From UBA8687 sp964564655 (GTDB lineage Bacteria; Nitrospinota; Nitrospinia; Nitrospinales; VA-1), in NCBI GenBank assembly GCA_964564655.1, contig CAZMBO010000001.1, positions 1 through 64,000 of the forward strand: a DNA stretch of 64,000 nt, written 5' to 3'. The notes beneath the pieces are model-generated. The model saw nothing but the letters and a program-made list of their open reading frames with translations. It had not been told where the DNA came from and made no database searches. The position numbers and the translations under genes were made by a program. Below, piece after piece: positions 51,488 through 61,115 of this stretch. Each line of letters opens with the position of its first letter. Position 1 is the first letter of the stretch.

Positions 51488-52474
51488 CTAAGTTTTAACT
51501 GTAGTCAGTAGTTTTCCTATGACGTCGACGACCTTGATATTCTCCGCTTCGGCCTTGAAGTTCAAGATAATTCGATGTTCCAGAACCTGACGCGTAACTG
51601 CTTTAACGTCTTCAATCGTAGTCGCAACACGGTTGTCCATCAGAGCCTTGGCCTTGGCTCCTAAAATGAGATATTGAGATGCTCGCGGGCCAGCTCCCCA
51701 ATCAATCCATTCTTTGACAAAATTAGGTGCGTTGCCATTTAGTTGTGGACGGGTGCTTTGTACCAGTTCCACGGCATAGCGCGCAACATGTTCAGAAACG
51801 GGAACGCGGGGAACCAGGTCTTGAAACTTTAAAACTTGTTCCGCGTCTAAAATAGATTTTAATTCCGGCAACTGACCTGAAGTGGTGGAAAGCGCGATCT
51901 TAATTTCTTCTTCCTTGCTGGGGTAGGAAACGTTAATAATAAACATGAAGCGGTCCAGTTGTGCTTCCGGTAAGGGGTAGGTGCCTTCATGCTCGATTGG
52001 GTTTTGTGTCGCGAAAACCAGAAAGGGTGGATTGAGCGGATAGGTGTTTCCTCCAACTGTCACTTGTTTTTCCTGCATCGCCTGTAGCAGGGCTGCCTGA
52101 GTTTTTGGCGGCGTTCTGTTGATCTCGTCGGCTAAAATTATATTGGAAAATATAGGTCCCTTAATGAACTGGAACGATCTTTTTCCTGTTGCAGAATCTT
52201 CATGTAGGATGTCGGTTCCAGTGATATCGGATGGCATAAGATCAGGAGTAAATTGGATGCGGCTGAATCCCAGGTTCAGGACCTTGGCCAGAGTGCTGAC
52301 AAGAAGTGTTTTAGCAAGTCCGGGGACGCCTACAAACAGGCAGTGGCCTTTTGAAAACAAGGCGACTAGCAGGTTTTCTATAACCTCATCTTGGCCAATA
52401 ATTACTTTTTGGATTTCCGCGACTACATTTTTTTTTGCATTTAACAGTTCTTGCGCCAGTTCTAAATCTTCCAT
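51488..52474 (-). CDS. MoxR-family AAA+ ATPase
   Basis: The 328-residue protein has Walker A GVPGLAKTLLVSTLAKVL, Walker B NIILADEINRTPPKTQAALL, sensor 1 VFATQNPIEHEGTYPLPEAQ, and the C-terminal helix region GAGPRASQYLILGAKA. MoxR ATPases act as chaperones that activate metal- or VWA-containing partners. Here the usual DUF58 and VWA genes are missing; instead a metallopeptidase and a DUF4175-like protein precede it in the operon, so the client may be one of those. Confidence 0.93.
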   Translation of the reverse strand: MEDLELAQELLNAKKNVVAEIQKVIIGQDEVIENLLVALFSKGHCLFVGVPGLAKTLLVSTLAKVLNLGFSRIQFTPDLMPSDITGTDILHEDSATGKRSFQFIKGPIFSNIILADEINRTPPKTQAALLQAMQEKQVTVGGNTYPLNPPFLVFATQNPIEHEGTYPLPEAQLDRFMFIINVSYPSKEEEIKIALSTTSGQLPELKSILDAEQVLKFQDLVPRVPVSEHVARYAVELVQSTRPQLNGNAPNFVKEWIDWGAGPRASQYLILGAKAKALMDNRVATTIEDVKAVTRQVLEHRIILNFKAEAENIKVVDVIGKLLTTVKT

Positions 52475-52484
52475 TTAAGAAACC

Positions 52485-54044
52485 TCAATTTAATAAGCTG
52501 AGCTGCTGGGTTTGCAATTTTTTTTCTTTATCCATTTTCATGCGACCGTATAACTCTATTAACCTAATATGTGTAAAAGGGTTGAACGGATTGATGCGTG
52601 CTGCTTTTTCGAGATACTTCTTAGCTACGTCATATCGCTCACTAATAAAATAAATCTCACCAAGATTATTGAGCGTGGTATGAAAATCAGAATAATATTC
52701 CAAACTTTCTTTTAAGAGTAGTTCTGCTTCATCATATTTCCGTGTTTGGATATAGGTGCCCGCAAGTTTATTGAATAATATTGGAGAGTGAGTAGTAGAT
52801 TCTTTTTTAGCTTTCTGGTACTCAAGAATTGCCGCAGCATAATGGTCACGGGACTTAAGTATATCACCTAAAAATGTGAAATCCTGTGCCCGCTTAGTGC
52901 TCATTCCTTTAAAATCTTTTTCAGGTTTCAAGGAATTATTATTTTTAAACTCTTTTGTTAGTGGGGCGATTCCGGGAATATATTTGAGTTCTTTATTTTT
53001 GGCCCATATTTCCCAGTTGTTTTGAAATGTGGATATATCGGAGCCTGCAATTTCAATAAAGCTTTCATCGAACTTTTTCCCTTTTGCCAAATCTTCAAGT
53101 AGACGAGGGAAAGTTTCTGCACCTTTTTTTTCTAACAGATATTCCATCATTGTGGAAACTTCTGCATATGCCAGTTGTACATCTTTGGCTGTTTTTAATT
53201 TTGCAAGAGATGGCATCATGTCCTCCAAAGGCACACGGTAATCATTTTTCAACGCCCCGGAAAGAATGGTTTCCATGATCGGGGACATGTAATTTGGATC
53301 ATCCCTCCATCTGGTTTCGAGTAATTTTGCTATTCCCTCATGCATCCAAAGGGGGAGTCGGTTTCGGCTTTTCTTTGTAAGGATGTAATGTACGTATTCG
53401 TGACTCAGAGTGTCCATCCAGTTATAGCCGCGAACCAGCGAGCCTGGGGAAATCATCATGATCCGATTGTATTTGCAAAGTGCCACCGTACCCGATGTGA
53501 GAATATCTTCTATGGTGAGCGGAGAAATTTTAGAAAACGGTTGTCGGTCAGGATAAATTTCAATGAGAACTTTTTCTTCTGGATAGTATCCAAGAATTTT
53601 TCCGAGTGCATGATAAGATTTTTCCAGAACTTCTTCAGCATAGTGCATTAGTACTTCATCAGGTCCTTCTTCATAACGAAGGCGAAAATGCTCTGTTTCA
53701 AAGGAAACAAAATTTTTGGAGGCTATCCGGGTGGCGTTGACTTGTTTCTTAAAATCGGTGACTTCCTTAAAATTATTACCCACTCTTTTTAGAATTTCCC
53801 ATGAATGCTCATAATTGCCCTTCAAGAATTCAATTCTCGCGCTGAGAAAATGAGCATCACCGGATTCTGGGTGCTCCTTTAGAAGCGATTTGGAAAGTTT
53901 TTCCGCGGCAACCAGATCCCAATCCTGCGTTAGCTCATGACCTATGAATACTTTTTGAGTAAGTGTTGGCCCGGAAAATGAGGTCCCCGGGGTGCTAAGG
54001 ACCAATAGTAAGAGTATGAAAAGGGTCTTGGTTCCTATTTTCAT
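52485..54044 (-). CDS. Exported TPR protein with peptidase-MA-like zinc domain
   Basis: The 519-residue protein begins with a signal peptide (TLFILLLLVLSTPGTSFS). After a short helical region, a gluzincin-type domain (about 120-345) carries HEYVH in TLSHEYVHYIL, with the third ligand in LWMHEGIAKLLE about 22 residues later, the peptidase-MA pattern. TPR units fill the last 130 residues (AAAILEYQKAKKES, YDEAELLLKESLEYY, YDVAKKYLEKAARINP). It should be periplasmic and proteolytic. Its ATG overlaps the stop of the DUF4175-like gene by four bases. Confidence 0.85.
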   Translation of the reverse strand: MKIGTKTLFILLLLVLSTPGTSFSGPTLTQKVFIGHELTQDWDLVAAEKLSKSLLKEHPESGDAHFLSARIEFLKGNYEHSWEILKRVGNNFKEVTDFKKQVNATRIASKNFVSFETEHFRLRYEEGPDEVLMHYAEEVLEKSYHALGKILGYYPEEKVLIEIYPDRQPFSKISPLTIEDILTSGTVALCKYNRIMMISPGSLVRGYNWMDTLSHEYVHYILTKKSRNRLPLWMHEGIAKLLETRWRDDPNYMSPIMETILSGALKNDYRVPLEDMMPSLAKLKTAKDVQLAYAEVSTMMEYLLEKKGAETFPRLLEDLAKGKKFDESFIEIAGSDISTFQNNWEIWAKNKELKYIPGIAPLTKEFKNNNSLKPEKDFKGMSTKRAQDFTFLGDILKSRDHYAAAILEYQKAKKESTTHSPILFNKLAGTYIQTRKYDEAELLLKESLEYYSDFHTTLNNLGEIYFISERYDVAKKYLEKAARINPFNPFTHIRLIELYGRMKMDKEKKLQTQQLSLLN

Positions 54045-57000
54045 TGCACCAACTCCCTATAGTATTCGTTTACCAATTGTTCGTAATTCTTTGGGGTTTC
54101 TTTTTTCATTGCGTCCAAAATTTCTTCCCGAAATTCGCTGGGCACCTTGTATTGATCTTCAGAGGGTAAAAGAATTTTTTCTTTCTGCATTCTTATAGCA
54201 CCTCCGCGTCTAGAATCCCTGCGGTTTCCTCCCAGTCGAAGCCGATTTTGTGGTTTGCCCTGTCTAGACATTTGCGAGCCAGAGTTTTTCATGTCCTTTA
54301 AAATTTTTTGAGTTTTCTGGATCGATTTCATAGCCTTATTTTCAGATTCTATACTTCTTTGTACCTGGTTTTGATTGAGTCGGGATTCTGCCTGTTTAAG
54401 GTTTTTTCCTGCCATTTGCATGTTTTGTGAAAGAGTAGGAGGAAGCATGGGATTTCTTTGATTCATTTCTTCAAATTGTTTTCGCATCCTATCCGTTTTT
54501 CCGCGAATATTTTTTTCCTGCTGAGCCATCTTTTTCAGCCTATTTTTTTCTTCATCGGAAAGAAGTGATTCATTGCTAGCTTCAATAGAACGCTTTAAGG
54601 TTCCAAGTTTCTTAGAAATTTCACCATTCAATCGGGTTATCTGTCTTAAGTCGTTGTTCATCTTTTCGCCAATATCTTCCAATAAGTTTCGAGATGTTCT
54701 CAGGTTGCCTTGCCAACTAAAAATTTCAGGGTAGGTATTTTTGAAAAGCAAATTAAAATCATTCAAATCGTTTATTTCAGCAAGCTCTTTTAGGGTGTCA
54801 TATTTTTTCTGTAGTTCAGGTAGTTTCTCCTTAAACTCTTGAAAGCCCTGGGTTCTAAGGCTGTTTATTTCATTAAGGATCTTTGTGCGCTGACGGCGAC
54901 GATCATTTAGCTCGGTAAAGTTTTCCGCAAGGTTTTTTTCTTTTAGGCTGGAATCTATGGCTTTTTGCCCTAAGGATTGAATTTCCTGTTTTAGAGCAGA
55001 TTCCTTTTCAAGAAGCTTGCTTGTTTTTTTCATAGCCTCATGCTCGTTTAAAAAATTTTTATCATCATTAAGGATAGCTTGGATGGATTCCACATCTTTT
55101 TTTAGCTCTTCAAAAAACTTTTTAACAAGCGATTCAGATTGTTTAGATTGCTGTTGCCGGAGCTTTTGATTTATTTCTGAAGTTTCATTAATGATCTTAC
55201 TCTGTTTCTTTTCCAAACCTTCTAATTCGCGCATTGACTCATTTAGCTGTTCCATCATTTGAGTGTCTACCATTTCTTCCATTGACGAATTGGTTTGGTT
55301 GAGCTGTTCTGCAAAATTTCTCAGGTCTTCTGCCATTTTTTTAAGCTGTTCCATGGCTTCATTGATTTTTCCCTTGTTTGCGAGTTCCTGAATTTTTTCA
55401 ATTGAACTCATCATTTCCTTAAGGTTCATGCTTTGATAAGATTTATAATTCAGAAACTCATCTGGCAATGATTGATTTTGCTGTGACAACTTGTTCAAAA
55501 GTTGTTTCAATGTTTGTTGTATTTGGTTAAGTTTGGATTTGAGTTGATTGGAATTTAAAGGTGATTTTTTGTTCTTTAATTTCTCAAATTCTTCCTGTAG
55601 CGATTCGGTTAATTCTGAAAGTTCGTCCTCCAGATCCATGACTTGATCCATTTTTTGGCGATTGGTGATCTTAATCAGGTAGAGAATATCCCGTTCCAAA
55701 TGGGTGATCATTCGATCGTTTAAAACTTCTATAGACAACAAGCTGTAACCCACCGGAGTCGGCTTCATTAGAGTGCCCTGGATTTTATCGATCGTTTCGA
55801 TTTTTTCCTGACGGATTTCTTTTAATCTCGAAATTATATTGTCCAATAATGTCAGATAGGGTTGTGGAAAATTTCCAAATTCTTCGGCCTGACTCTTGAT
55901 ATGTTGCGCCAGACCGATGATTTCGATCAAAGCATCGGCATTGGAAGCAAGTAGTTTTTTCCCGTAAAGGATATCTTTTGTGGTTGTCTTGAGAATATTG
56001 TCTTCCACTAGCCCCGTTGCCAGCAGGGCGATCATTTTTTCTGTTAATTCATCTTGAAGTTGGACTAGGTTGTCAAGTGCTTCCCGTGAATCAAAGATAG
56101 TAAAACGCATCATTTCTGACTGGCCTTTGTTGGGGCCGGAAATATTGTCGTTGTCTTTTATTTCGAGATAATATTGAACCTCCTGTCCTGGTTTTAGAGA
56201 TTCCAGAGCGAGGTTCCAGGTAAATTTTCCCTGAGTTTCCTTTTCACTCTCTTTGAAATTTTTGATTTTTTTTCTTATCGAATTGTCATCAATTTGTGCG
56301 ACTAATTCGATATTTTGAATTCCAAAATCATCACTTCCCTCATAGAACATCTGAATTTTATCTGAGTCGTAATAAATTGGTTTCGGGTTAGCAGGAAACA
56401 GAATAATTCGTGGTGCTTGGTCTTGCTCTAGCTCAACAAGATATTTTTGCGGTAGCAGGAATCGGGCTCCCGATTGATCTTTGAGTTGGAGCTGGTAGAA
56501 CCCTCTTTCGCGAACCATAAAAGCACCTTTAAAGGAAAACCGGTTTTTGGACTCCATTAGAATTGAATCTTTGGCATTAACCACTAGAGTTGCTTCATGA
56601 AAACCCTCATTAGTTTTCCCTTCTATGGTTACCTCTGTTCCGGGCAATGATGTCACAGACCCATCAGAAGGTTTGATGACCTTTGAGGTCAACCGAGTAT
56701 AGGATGGATAATTTAGCGTCAGACCGAGATCGCTGATTTGATAATTCTTTTCTGGTTTTGTGGTTATCGGGCTTTGAATTCCCTCCTCTATCTTGGCGAT
56801 GCCGGGTGTGCTAACTGGGCTTTTGCTGTTTATTAAAGCCTGTTGCCAGAAGTTTGGAAGTAAAAGAGTGACGGCCATGCTAACTGCCATAGTAGCTAAA
56901 AACAAATTCCGTGCTGGAGCCGTTTTTCCATTTTCCAAGACTAGGTTTGCGTCCAGTTTTGTTAGTTGTTTCTGGGTGCGAGCCAGAAGTTCACGAATCA

Positions 57001-57367
57001 TTGCTGAAGAAAATAATTTTTCTCGCGCGGGATCGCCAATGTATCCACCCAATTGCACAGAATTAATAAGTGAATTGTTTAGTTTTGGATATTTTTTTTC
57101 GGTGAGTAGGGCTGCTCCGTATCGATCTAATCTATTTAACGAATTAGAATGTAAGTTGGAATAGAGATATTTCCCCAAAATTAATAATAGAACAATGGGA
57201 GCGAGATAGCCTGTGATTGTTGGTTGAAAATAATAGAAGAGTCCAGCCGCAAGCGATATTCCAGTCAAAAAAGTAATTGCTAAATAGGTCCCCAAAATAA
57301 ATCGGACTCGGTTCCATTTTTTCTGGATATGAATAAGAAATTGGTTTATTTGGGAAATTTCATTCAT
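54041..57367 (-). CDS. DUF4175-like giant coiled-coil membrane protein
   Basis: The 1108-residue protein has two membrane helices near the start (about residues 22-45 and 52-70), another near 155, and then a periplasmic beta-rich region (about 200-430, e.g. GLTLNYPSYTRLTSKVI) followed by ~600 residues of Gln/Glu/Lys-rich coiled coil (QLNESMRELEGLEKKQSK). A basic Arg/Gly segment near the end (GGNRRDSRRGG) precedes a conserved-looking C-terminus. This layout matches DUF4175, often beside MoxR. It probably forms an extended filament or stalk across the periplasm; the function is unknown. Confidence 0.8.
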   Translation of the reverse strand: MNEISQINQFLIHIQKKWNRVRFILGTYLAITFLTGISLAAGLFYYFQPTITGYLAPIVLLLILGKYLYSNLHSNSLNRLDRYGAALLTEKKYPKLNNSLINSVQLGGYIGDPAREKLFSSAMIRELLARTQKQLTKLDANLVLENGKTAPARNLFLATMAVSMAVTLLLPNFWQQALINSKSPVSTPGIAKIEEGIQSPITTKPEKNYQISDLGLTLNYPSYTRLTSKVIKPSDGSVTSLPGTEVTIEGKTNEGFHEATLVVNAKDSILMESKNRFSFKGAFMVRERGFYQLQLKDQSGARFLLPQKYLVELEQDQAPRIILFPANPKPIYYDSDKIQMFYEGSDDFGIQNIELVAQIDDNSIRKKIKNFKESEKETQGKFTWNLALESLKPGQEVQYYLEIKDNDNISGPNKGQSEMMRFTIFDSREALDNLVQLQDELTEKMIALLATGLVEDNILKTTTKDILYGKKLLASNADALIEIIGLAQHIKSQAEEFGNFPQPYLTLLDNIISRLKEIRQEKIETIDKIQGTLMKPTPVGYSLLSIEVLNDRMITHLERDILYLIKITNRQKMDQVMDLEDELSELTESLQEEFEKLKNKKSPLNSNQLKSKLNQIQQTLKQLLNKLSQQNQSLPDEFLNYKSYQSMNLKEMMSSIEKIQELANKGKINEAMEQLKKMAEDLRNFAEQLNQTNSSMEEMVDTQMMEQLNESMRELEGLEKKQSKIINETSEINQKLRQQQSKQSESLVKKFFEELKKDVESIQAILNDDKNFLNEHEAMKKTSKLLEKESALKQEIQSLGQKAIDSSLKEKNLAENFTELNDRRRQRTKILNEINSLRTQGFQEFKEKLPELQKKYDTLKELAEINDLNDFNLLFKNTYPEIFSWQGNLRTSRNLLEDIGEKMNNDLRQITRLNGEISKKLGTLKRSIEASNESLLSDEEKNRLKKMAQQEKNIRGKTDRMRKQFEEMNQRNPMLPPTLSQNMQMAGKNLKQAESRLNQNQVQRSIESENKAMKSIQKTQKILKDMKNSGSQMSRQGKPQNRLRLGGNRRDSRRGGAIRMQKEKILLPSEDQYKVPSEFREEILDAMKKETPKNYEQLVNEYYRELVQ

Positions 57368-57424
57368 ACAGGTCTTAGATATAAATGTTTAAACAATGTT
57401 AAATTCTGTGAGAGTCTTCAATTA

Positions 57425-58183
57425 CTAATTAGGAGTATTTTTTCCTCCTTTGTTCTTTATTGATTCAAACAACTCCAGCGGAATAGGGATATATGTATGA
57501 GATCCTTCACCACTGGACAGATCAAGCAGAGTTTGAAAAAATCGCAATTGTAAGGCGGGTGGGTGAGCGCCGATCAAATCTGCAGCGTCACAAGTTTTTT
57601 GAGCTGCTTCAAATTCTCCTTGGGCATTAATTACCTTAGCGCGCCGTTCACGCTCTGCTTCTGCTTGTTTTGCCAAAGCCCTTTGCATTTCTTGTGGAAG
57701 GTCAACGTTTTTTACTTCGACATTAGCGACCTTTACCCCCCAAGGTTCTGTTTGTTCGTCAATTACTTTTTGTAGGTGCGAATTGATTTCCTCTCGATTC
57801 GATAGCAAGTCATCTAGGTTGCTTTGTCCTAGTATGCTCCGTAATGTGGTCTGGGATAGTTGGGATGTGGCGTATAAAAAGTCTTCAACTTCTATAATAG
57901 CTTTTTGTGAGTCCACAACGCGAAAATAGATAACCGCGTTGACTTTTACGGTTACGTTGTCTTTGGTGATGATATCCTGGGGAGGAACATCCATAACCAC
58001 TGTACGCAAGCTTACCTTGACCATTTTTTGTATCCCCGGAACCACAACAATGATCCCCGGACCTTTTACCTTCCAGAACCTTCCTAGTAGAAATATCACC
58101 CCTCGCTCATACTCTCTCAATATCTTGAAAGTGCTTAATAGCAGTAATCCGAGTAAAATTAAAAAGGTCAGCAGGGTATCCAT
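57425..58183 (-). CDS. Slipin (SPFH/stomatin-like protein)
   Basis: The 252-residue protein has an N-terminal membrane hairpin (LLTFLILLGLLLLSTF) and the SPFH domain: EYERGVIFLLGRFWKVKGPG near residue 25, VSLRTVVMDVPPQDIIT, and the C-terminal ALAKQAEAERERRAKVIN helix. Slipins oligomerise into membrane microdomains. A partner NfeD gene, common for slipins, is not adjacent; instead it sits upstream of the DUF4175-like gene with a 57-base gap, so it may head that operon. Confidence 0.92.
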   Translation of the reverse strand: MDTLLTFLILLGLLLLSTFKILREYERGVIFLLGRFWKVKGPGIIVVVPGIQKMVKVSLRTVVMDVPPQDIITKDNVTVKVNAVIYFRVVDSQKAIIEVEDFLYATSQLSQTTLRSILGQSNLDDLLSNREEINSHLQKVIDEQTEPWGVKVANVEVKNVDLPQEMQRALAKQAEAERERRAKVINAQGEFEAAQKTCDAADLIGAHPPALQLRFFQTLLDLSSGEGSHTYIPIPLELFESIKNKGGKNTPN

Positions 58184-58337
58184 AACGATTCTCCCAAAGG
58201 ATTTCGACTGTTACTCCATAATAACAACTTTTGTAGATCAAGTCCTACTAATATAGAAGAACATTTCATTGTTCTGTTTTATCAATTGTTTTAAAATGGA
58301 TGTTAATAAGACAGTGACAAACAAAAGGGTGGGTTTT

Positions 58338-59171
58338 ATGAGGCTTCTTTTTATATTGATTATTGTTTTTATTTTCCCAAATATAGCCTTGGGGCAGCCG
58401 CTTAAGGTTTCTATAGACAGCAACGTGAATGAAAATGGTCAAGTGGCCTTGGCTTTGACAATAGAAAATATAGGTTCACACCCCGTTTTTCATGTTCATC
58501 CCATGTTTCATTTTCATCACTCAATGTCTATGATGACTGCAATAAGGGAGCTAAGGCCTGGGCAGAAAATAACTCTTGAGAATAACGAACATCCTCCGGT
58601 GCTTCGAGTTGGGACGTATCCTATTTCTGCAATGGTTAAATACAAGACCCTTCTTGAAGAGGGAGAAGGGAAAACAATTTTTCATTCCGGTTCGTTTTAT
58701 TTTAAAGAGCCAGCGCAAGCACAAATTTGGGGTAGCATTCAATCCTCTGGTGGGCCCGAGTCATCAATTTTAAAAATTTTGTTAAAGAACCAGTCTGACT
58801 CTTTAAAAAATATCAGGATGATGTTGTTATTACCTCCTGGAATGATTTTAAAAAAATTTAATGGAATGATGGGTTTAACTCTAAGAGGAAGTGAGGAAAA
58901 AAGTTTTGAGTTGACGGTTCGCCGAAGTTCCAATTGGGATGAAGATCGTTTCCCTGTTCACCTGATTGTGGAGTATGGGGAAATGTTAAAGCATTATTCT
59001 GGGGAGATAAAAGGGGTTATTCAATTTTCTCCTTCCTGGTATTCTGTTAAATATTTGTGGCATTTTACAGCTTTAGCTGTGATGGGATTGATATTGATTG
59101 GATTATATTATAGATTTTGTAACTTAAAAATGAAGAAGAAAGGAAATGCAAATGGCCAGAGCAAGCGCTAG
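58338..59171 (+). CDS. Exported, membrane-anchored protein with a His/Met-rich segment
   Basis: The ATG at 58338 follows AAGGGTGGG and starts directly with a signal peptide (RLLFILIIVFIFPNIALG); a TTG at 58269 would add 23 unlikely residues. The mature 258-residue domain looks immunoglobulin-like and ends in a membrane helix (HFTALAVMGLILIGLYYRF) with a short basic tail. Residues ~47-65 are strikingly rich in metal ligands, HPVFHVHPMFHFHHSMSM, suggesting copper or another soft metal in the periplasm. It overlaps the parvulin gene by 20 bases, and msrA follows. Confidence 0.72.
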   Translation: MRLLFILIIVFIFPNIALGQPLKVSIDSNVNENGQVALALTIENIGSHPVFHVHPMFHFHHSMSMMTAIRELRPGQKITLENNEHPPVLRVGTYPISAMVKYKTLLEEGEGKTIFHSGSFYFKEPAQAQIWGSIQSSGGPESSILKILLKNQSDSLKNIRMMLLLPPGMILKKFNGMMGLTLRGSEEKSFELTVRRSSNWDEDRFPVHLIVEYGEMLKHYSGEIKGVIQFSPSWYSVKYLWHFTALAVMGLILIGLYYRFCNLKMKKKGNANGQSKR

Positions 59172-59433
59172 ACATATTCTTGTAAAAACTGAAGAGGCCT
59201 GTGTTGATTTGAAACAAAAGATTGATGAGGGCGGGGCAGATTTTGCCGATATGGCAAAGAAACACTCAGAATGTCCATCTGGAAATAATGGCGGGGATTT
59301 GGGTGAGTTCAGCCCAGGCCAAATGGTTCCTGAGTTTGATACCGTAGTTTTTAATGATGAGGTGGGAAAAGTTCATGGCCCGATTAAAACTCAATTTGGA
59401 TTCCATCTGATCGAGATCACCAGTCGAAGTTAA
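59152..59433 (+). CDS. ppiC: Parvulin-type peptidyl-prolyl isomerase
   Basis: The 93-residue single-domain isomerase shows the parvulin signatures ARHILVKTEE, DFADMAKKHSECPS, GGDLGEFSPGQMVPEFD and QFGFHLIEI. It lacks a signal peptide, like E. coli PpiC. The ATG at 59152 has AGGA at seven bases; another ATG six bases earlier lies too close to that site. It overlaps the preceding gene and precedes msrA by 11 bases, forming a protein-repair pair. Confidence 0.93.
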   Translation: MARASARHILVKTEEACVDLKQKIDEGGADFADMAKKHSECPSGNNGGDLGEFSPGQMVPEFDTVVFNDEVGKVHGPIKTQFGFHLIEITSRS

Positions 59434-59444
59434 TTGGAGAAATT

Positions 59445-59906
59445 ATGGCAACAGCAATTTTTGGAGCAGGTTGTTTTTGGGGTGTCGAGGTCGCATTTGG
59501 AAGGATGAAGGGAGTCACTTCTACTTCCGTTGGGTATTCCGGCGGCACCACAAAAAATCCTACATATGAACAGGTGTGCACAGGAAAAACCGGCCATGCC
59601 GAGGTTGTTTGGGTTGAGTTCGACCCTTCTTCCGTATCCTATGAAGAACTTCTCGATGTGTTTTGGGGTTGTCATGATCCAACAACGTTAAATAGGCAGG
59701 GTCCGGACATTGGTACTCAATATCGATCAGCAATATTTTTCCAGGATTCGCAGCAGGAGGCTGCAGCAACTCAGTCTAAAGAAAAAAATGCAGGGCGATT
59801 TCCAAGTCCTATCGTGACTGAGATAACTGCCGCGTCAAAGTATTATATTGCAGAGGATTATCATCAGAAATATTTAGAAAAACGCGGTATGGGCAGTTGC
59901 CATTAG
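59445..59906 (+). CDS. msrA: Peptide-methionine (S)-S-oxide reductase
   Basis: The 153-residue enzyme reduces methionine sulfoxide in proteins. The catalytic Cys is in GAGCFWGVEVAF, followed by GYSGGTTKNPTYEQVC, GHAEVVWVEFDP, and GTQYRSAIFF. A C-terminal GMGSCH supplies a possible resolving cysteine. No MsrB domain is fused. It is translated with ppiC, and the preceding gene is Met-rich, a plausible oxidation-sensitive target. Confidence 0.95.
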   Translation: MATAIFGAGCFWGVEVAFGRMKGVTSTSVGYSGGTTKNPTYEQVCTGKTGHAEVVWVEFDPSSVSYEELLDVFWGCHDPTTLNRQGPDIGTQYRSAIFFQDSQQEAAATQSKEKNAGRFPSPIVTEITAASKYYIAEDYHQKYLEKRGMGSCH

Positions 59907-60022
59907 ATAAAAATAATTGGAAGTCATTTGTCTTTCAAAATAAAATTTTTGAGAGAGTATGAATTGACTATCTATTTATCAATAATTCTTCTGCTATTCA
60001 TAAAATAATGAAGGATAAGATT

Positions 60023-61078
60023 ATGAAAATAAAAACAAAAAAAATGTGGAAAATAGGAGTTTCTAATGCACTTGCGGTTCTTTTTTTGGTTTTATCAATA
60101 GTATTAGTTTCCCAAAGCGAAGCCTATGAGTTGAAAATTCCATTAGGACTTGATGAAGAAGCTCTTAAAGTTACTGAAGGTAACCCATTGACTAAAGGAA
60201 AAGTTGATTTAGGGCGACTTCTTTTTTTCGATAAGAGGTTGTCTGCAAATAATACTATTGCTTGTGCTACTTGCCATATCCCGGCATTGGCATTTACGGA
60301 TGGTCAGCCTGTTTCATCTGGCATACACCATTTGCAAGGTGGTAGAAGTGCTCCTACGGCCATCAACCGTGCATTTGGTACTGCCCAATTTTGGGATGGG
60401 CGTGCGGCAACCCTAGAAGATCAATCTATTGGGCCTTTTGCTAATCCTATTGAACATGGTTTTGCAAATCATGATCAATTGGTTGATAAAATTAGTAAGA
60501 TTGAGGGCTATAAAAAACTTTTTATGAAGGAATTTAATACAGGCTCTATCACTAAAGAGCATGTTGGAAAAGCCATAGCATCTTTCCAAAGAACCCTTAT
60601 TTCAGGTAATAGCCCGTTTGATCGATTTGATTATGACGGTGATGAGAGTGCGCTTTCTGAGTCTGCAAAACGCGGGAAAAAACTTTTTTTTGATAAGGCC
60701 CGTTGCAATTTATGTCATTTCGGAACAAACTTCTCCGATGAAAAATTCCACAATATTGGGATCGGCTGGGGTGGGGGCTCTTTGGATGTTGGTCGTTATA
60801 ATGTGACTAAAAATGTTAAGGACTTGGGTGCTTTCAAAACCCCAACACTTCGTGAAATTTCTAGAACTGCTCCCTATATGCATGATGGAAGATTTGCAAC
60901 GTTGGAGCAGGTTATTGAACATTACAATAAAGGAGGTGTAAAGAATCCCTTTTTGGATAACCAGATTATTCCTCTTAATCTGACATCTTCAGAAATTAAG
61001 GACCTTATTGCTATGCTTCGATCTTTAGAAGGCACAGGTTGGCAGCATGTTAAAGCGCCTAAAGAATTCCCACAATAA
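60023..61078 (+). CDS. Di-haem cytochrome c peroxidase (MauG/CcpA family)
   Basis: The protein (351 residues from the ATG at 60023, with AAGGA seven bases upstream; an ATG at 60008 lacks a site) has an N-terminal signal peptide and two haem-c motifs, CATCH (about residues 80-84) and CNLCH (about 228-232). Other family features are LGRLLFFDKRLS, APTAINRAFGTAQFWDGRAA, and LREISRTAPYMHDGRF near the end. It reduces hydrogen peroxide in the periplasm using cytochrome c electrons. A perfect terminator follows. Confidence 0.94.
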   Translation: MKIKTKKMWKIGVSNALAVLFLVLSIVLVSQSEAYELKIPLGLDEEALKVTEGNPLTKGKVDLGRLLFFDKRLSANNTIACATCHIPALAFTDGQPVSSGIHHLQGGRSAPTAINRAFGTAQFWDGRAATLEDQSIGPFANPIEHGFANHDQLVDKISKIEGYKKLFMKEFNTGSITKEHVGKAIASFQRTLISGNSPFDRFDYDGDESALSESAKRGKKLFFDKARCNLCHFGTNFSDEKFHNIGIGWGGGSLDVGRYNVTKNVKDLGAFKTPTLREISRTAPYMHDGRFATLEQVIEHYNKGGVKNPFLDNQIIPLNLTSSEIKDLIAMLRSLEGTGWQHVKAPKEFPQ

Positions 61079-61086
61079 AAAAGTAT

Positions 61087-61114
61087 AAAGGTCTGGTTAG
61101 CAAACCAGACCTTT
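61087..61114. terminator. Bidirectional rho-independent terminator
   Basis: AAAGGTCTGGTT and AACCAGACCTTT form a perfect 12-bp stem around AGCA, with A and T runs at its two ends, so it can serve the peroxidase gene and the convergent DUF423 gene, whose stop is at 61116-61118. Confidence 0.9.
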
Positions 61115-61115
61115 A

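Noticed and set aside
54041..57367. SMC- or Rad50-like ATPase
   Set aside because: The long coiled coil suggested it, but there are no Walker motifs and the protein has N-terminal membrane helices.
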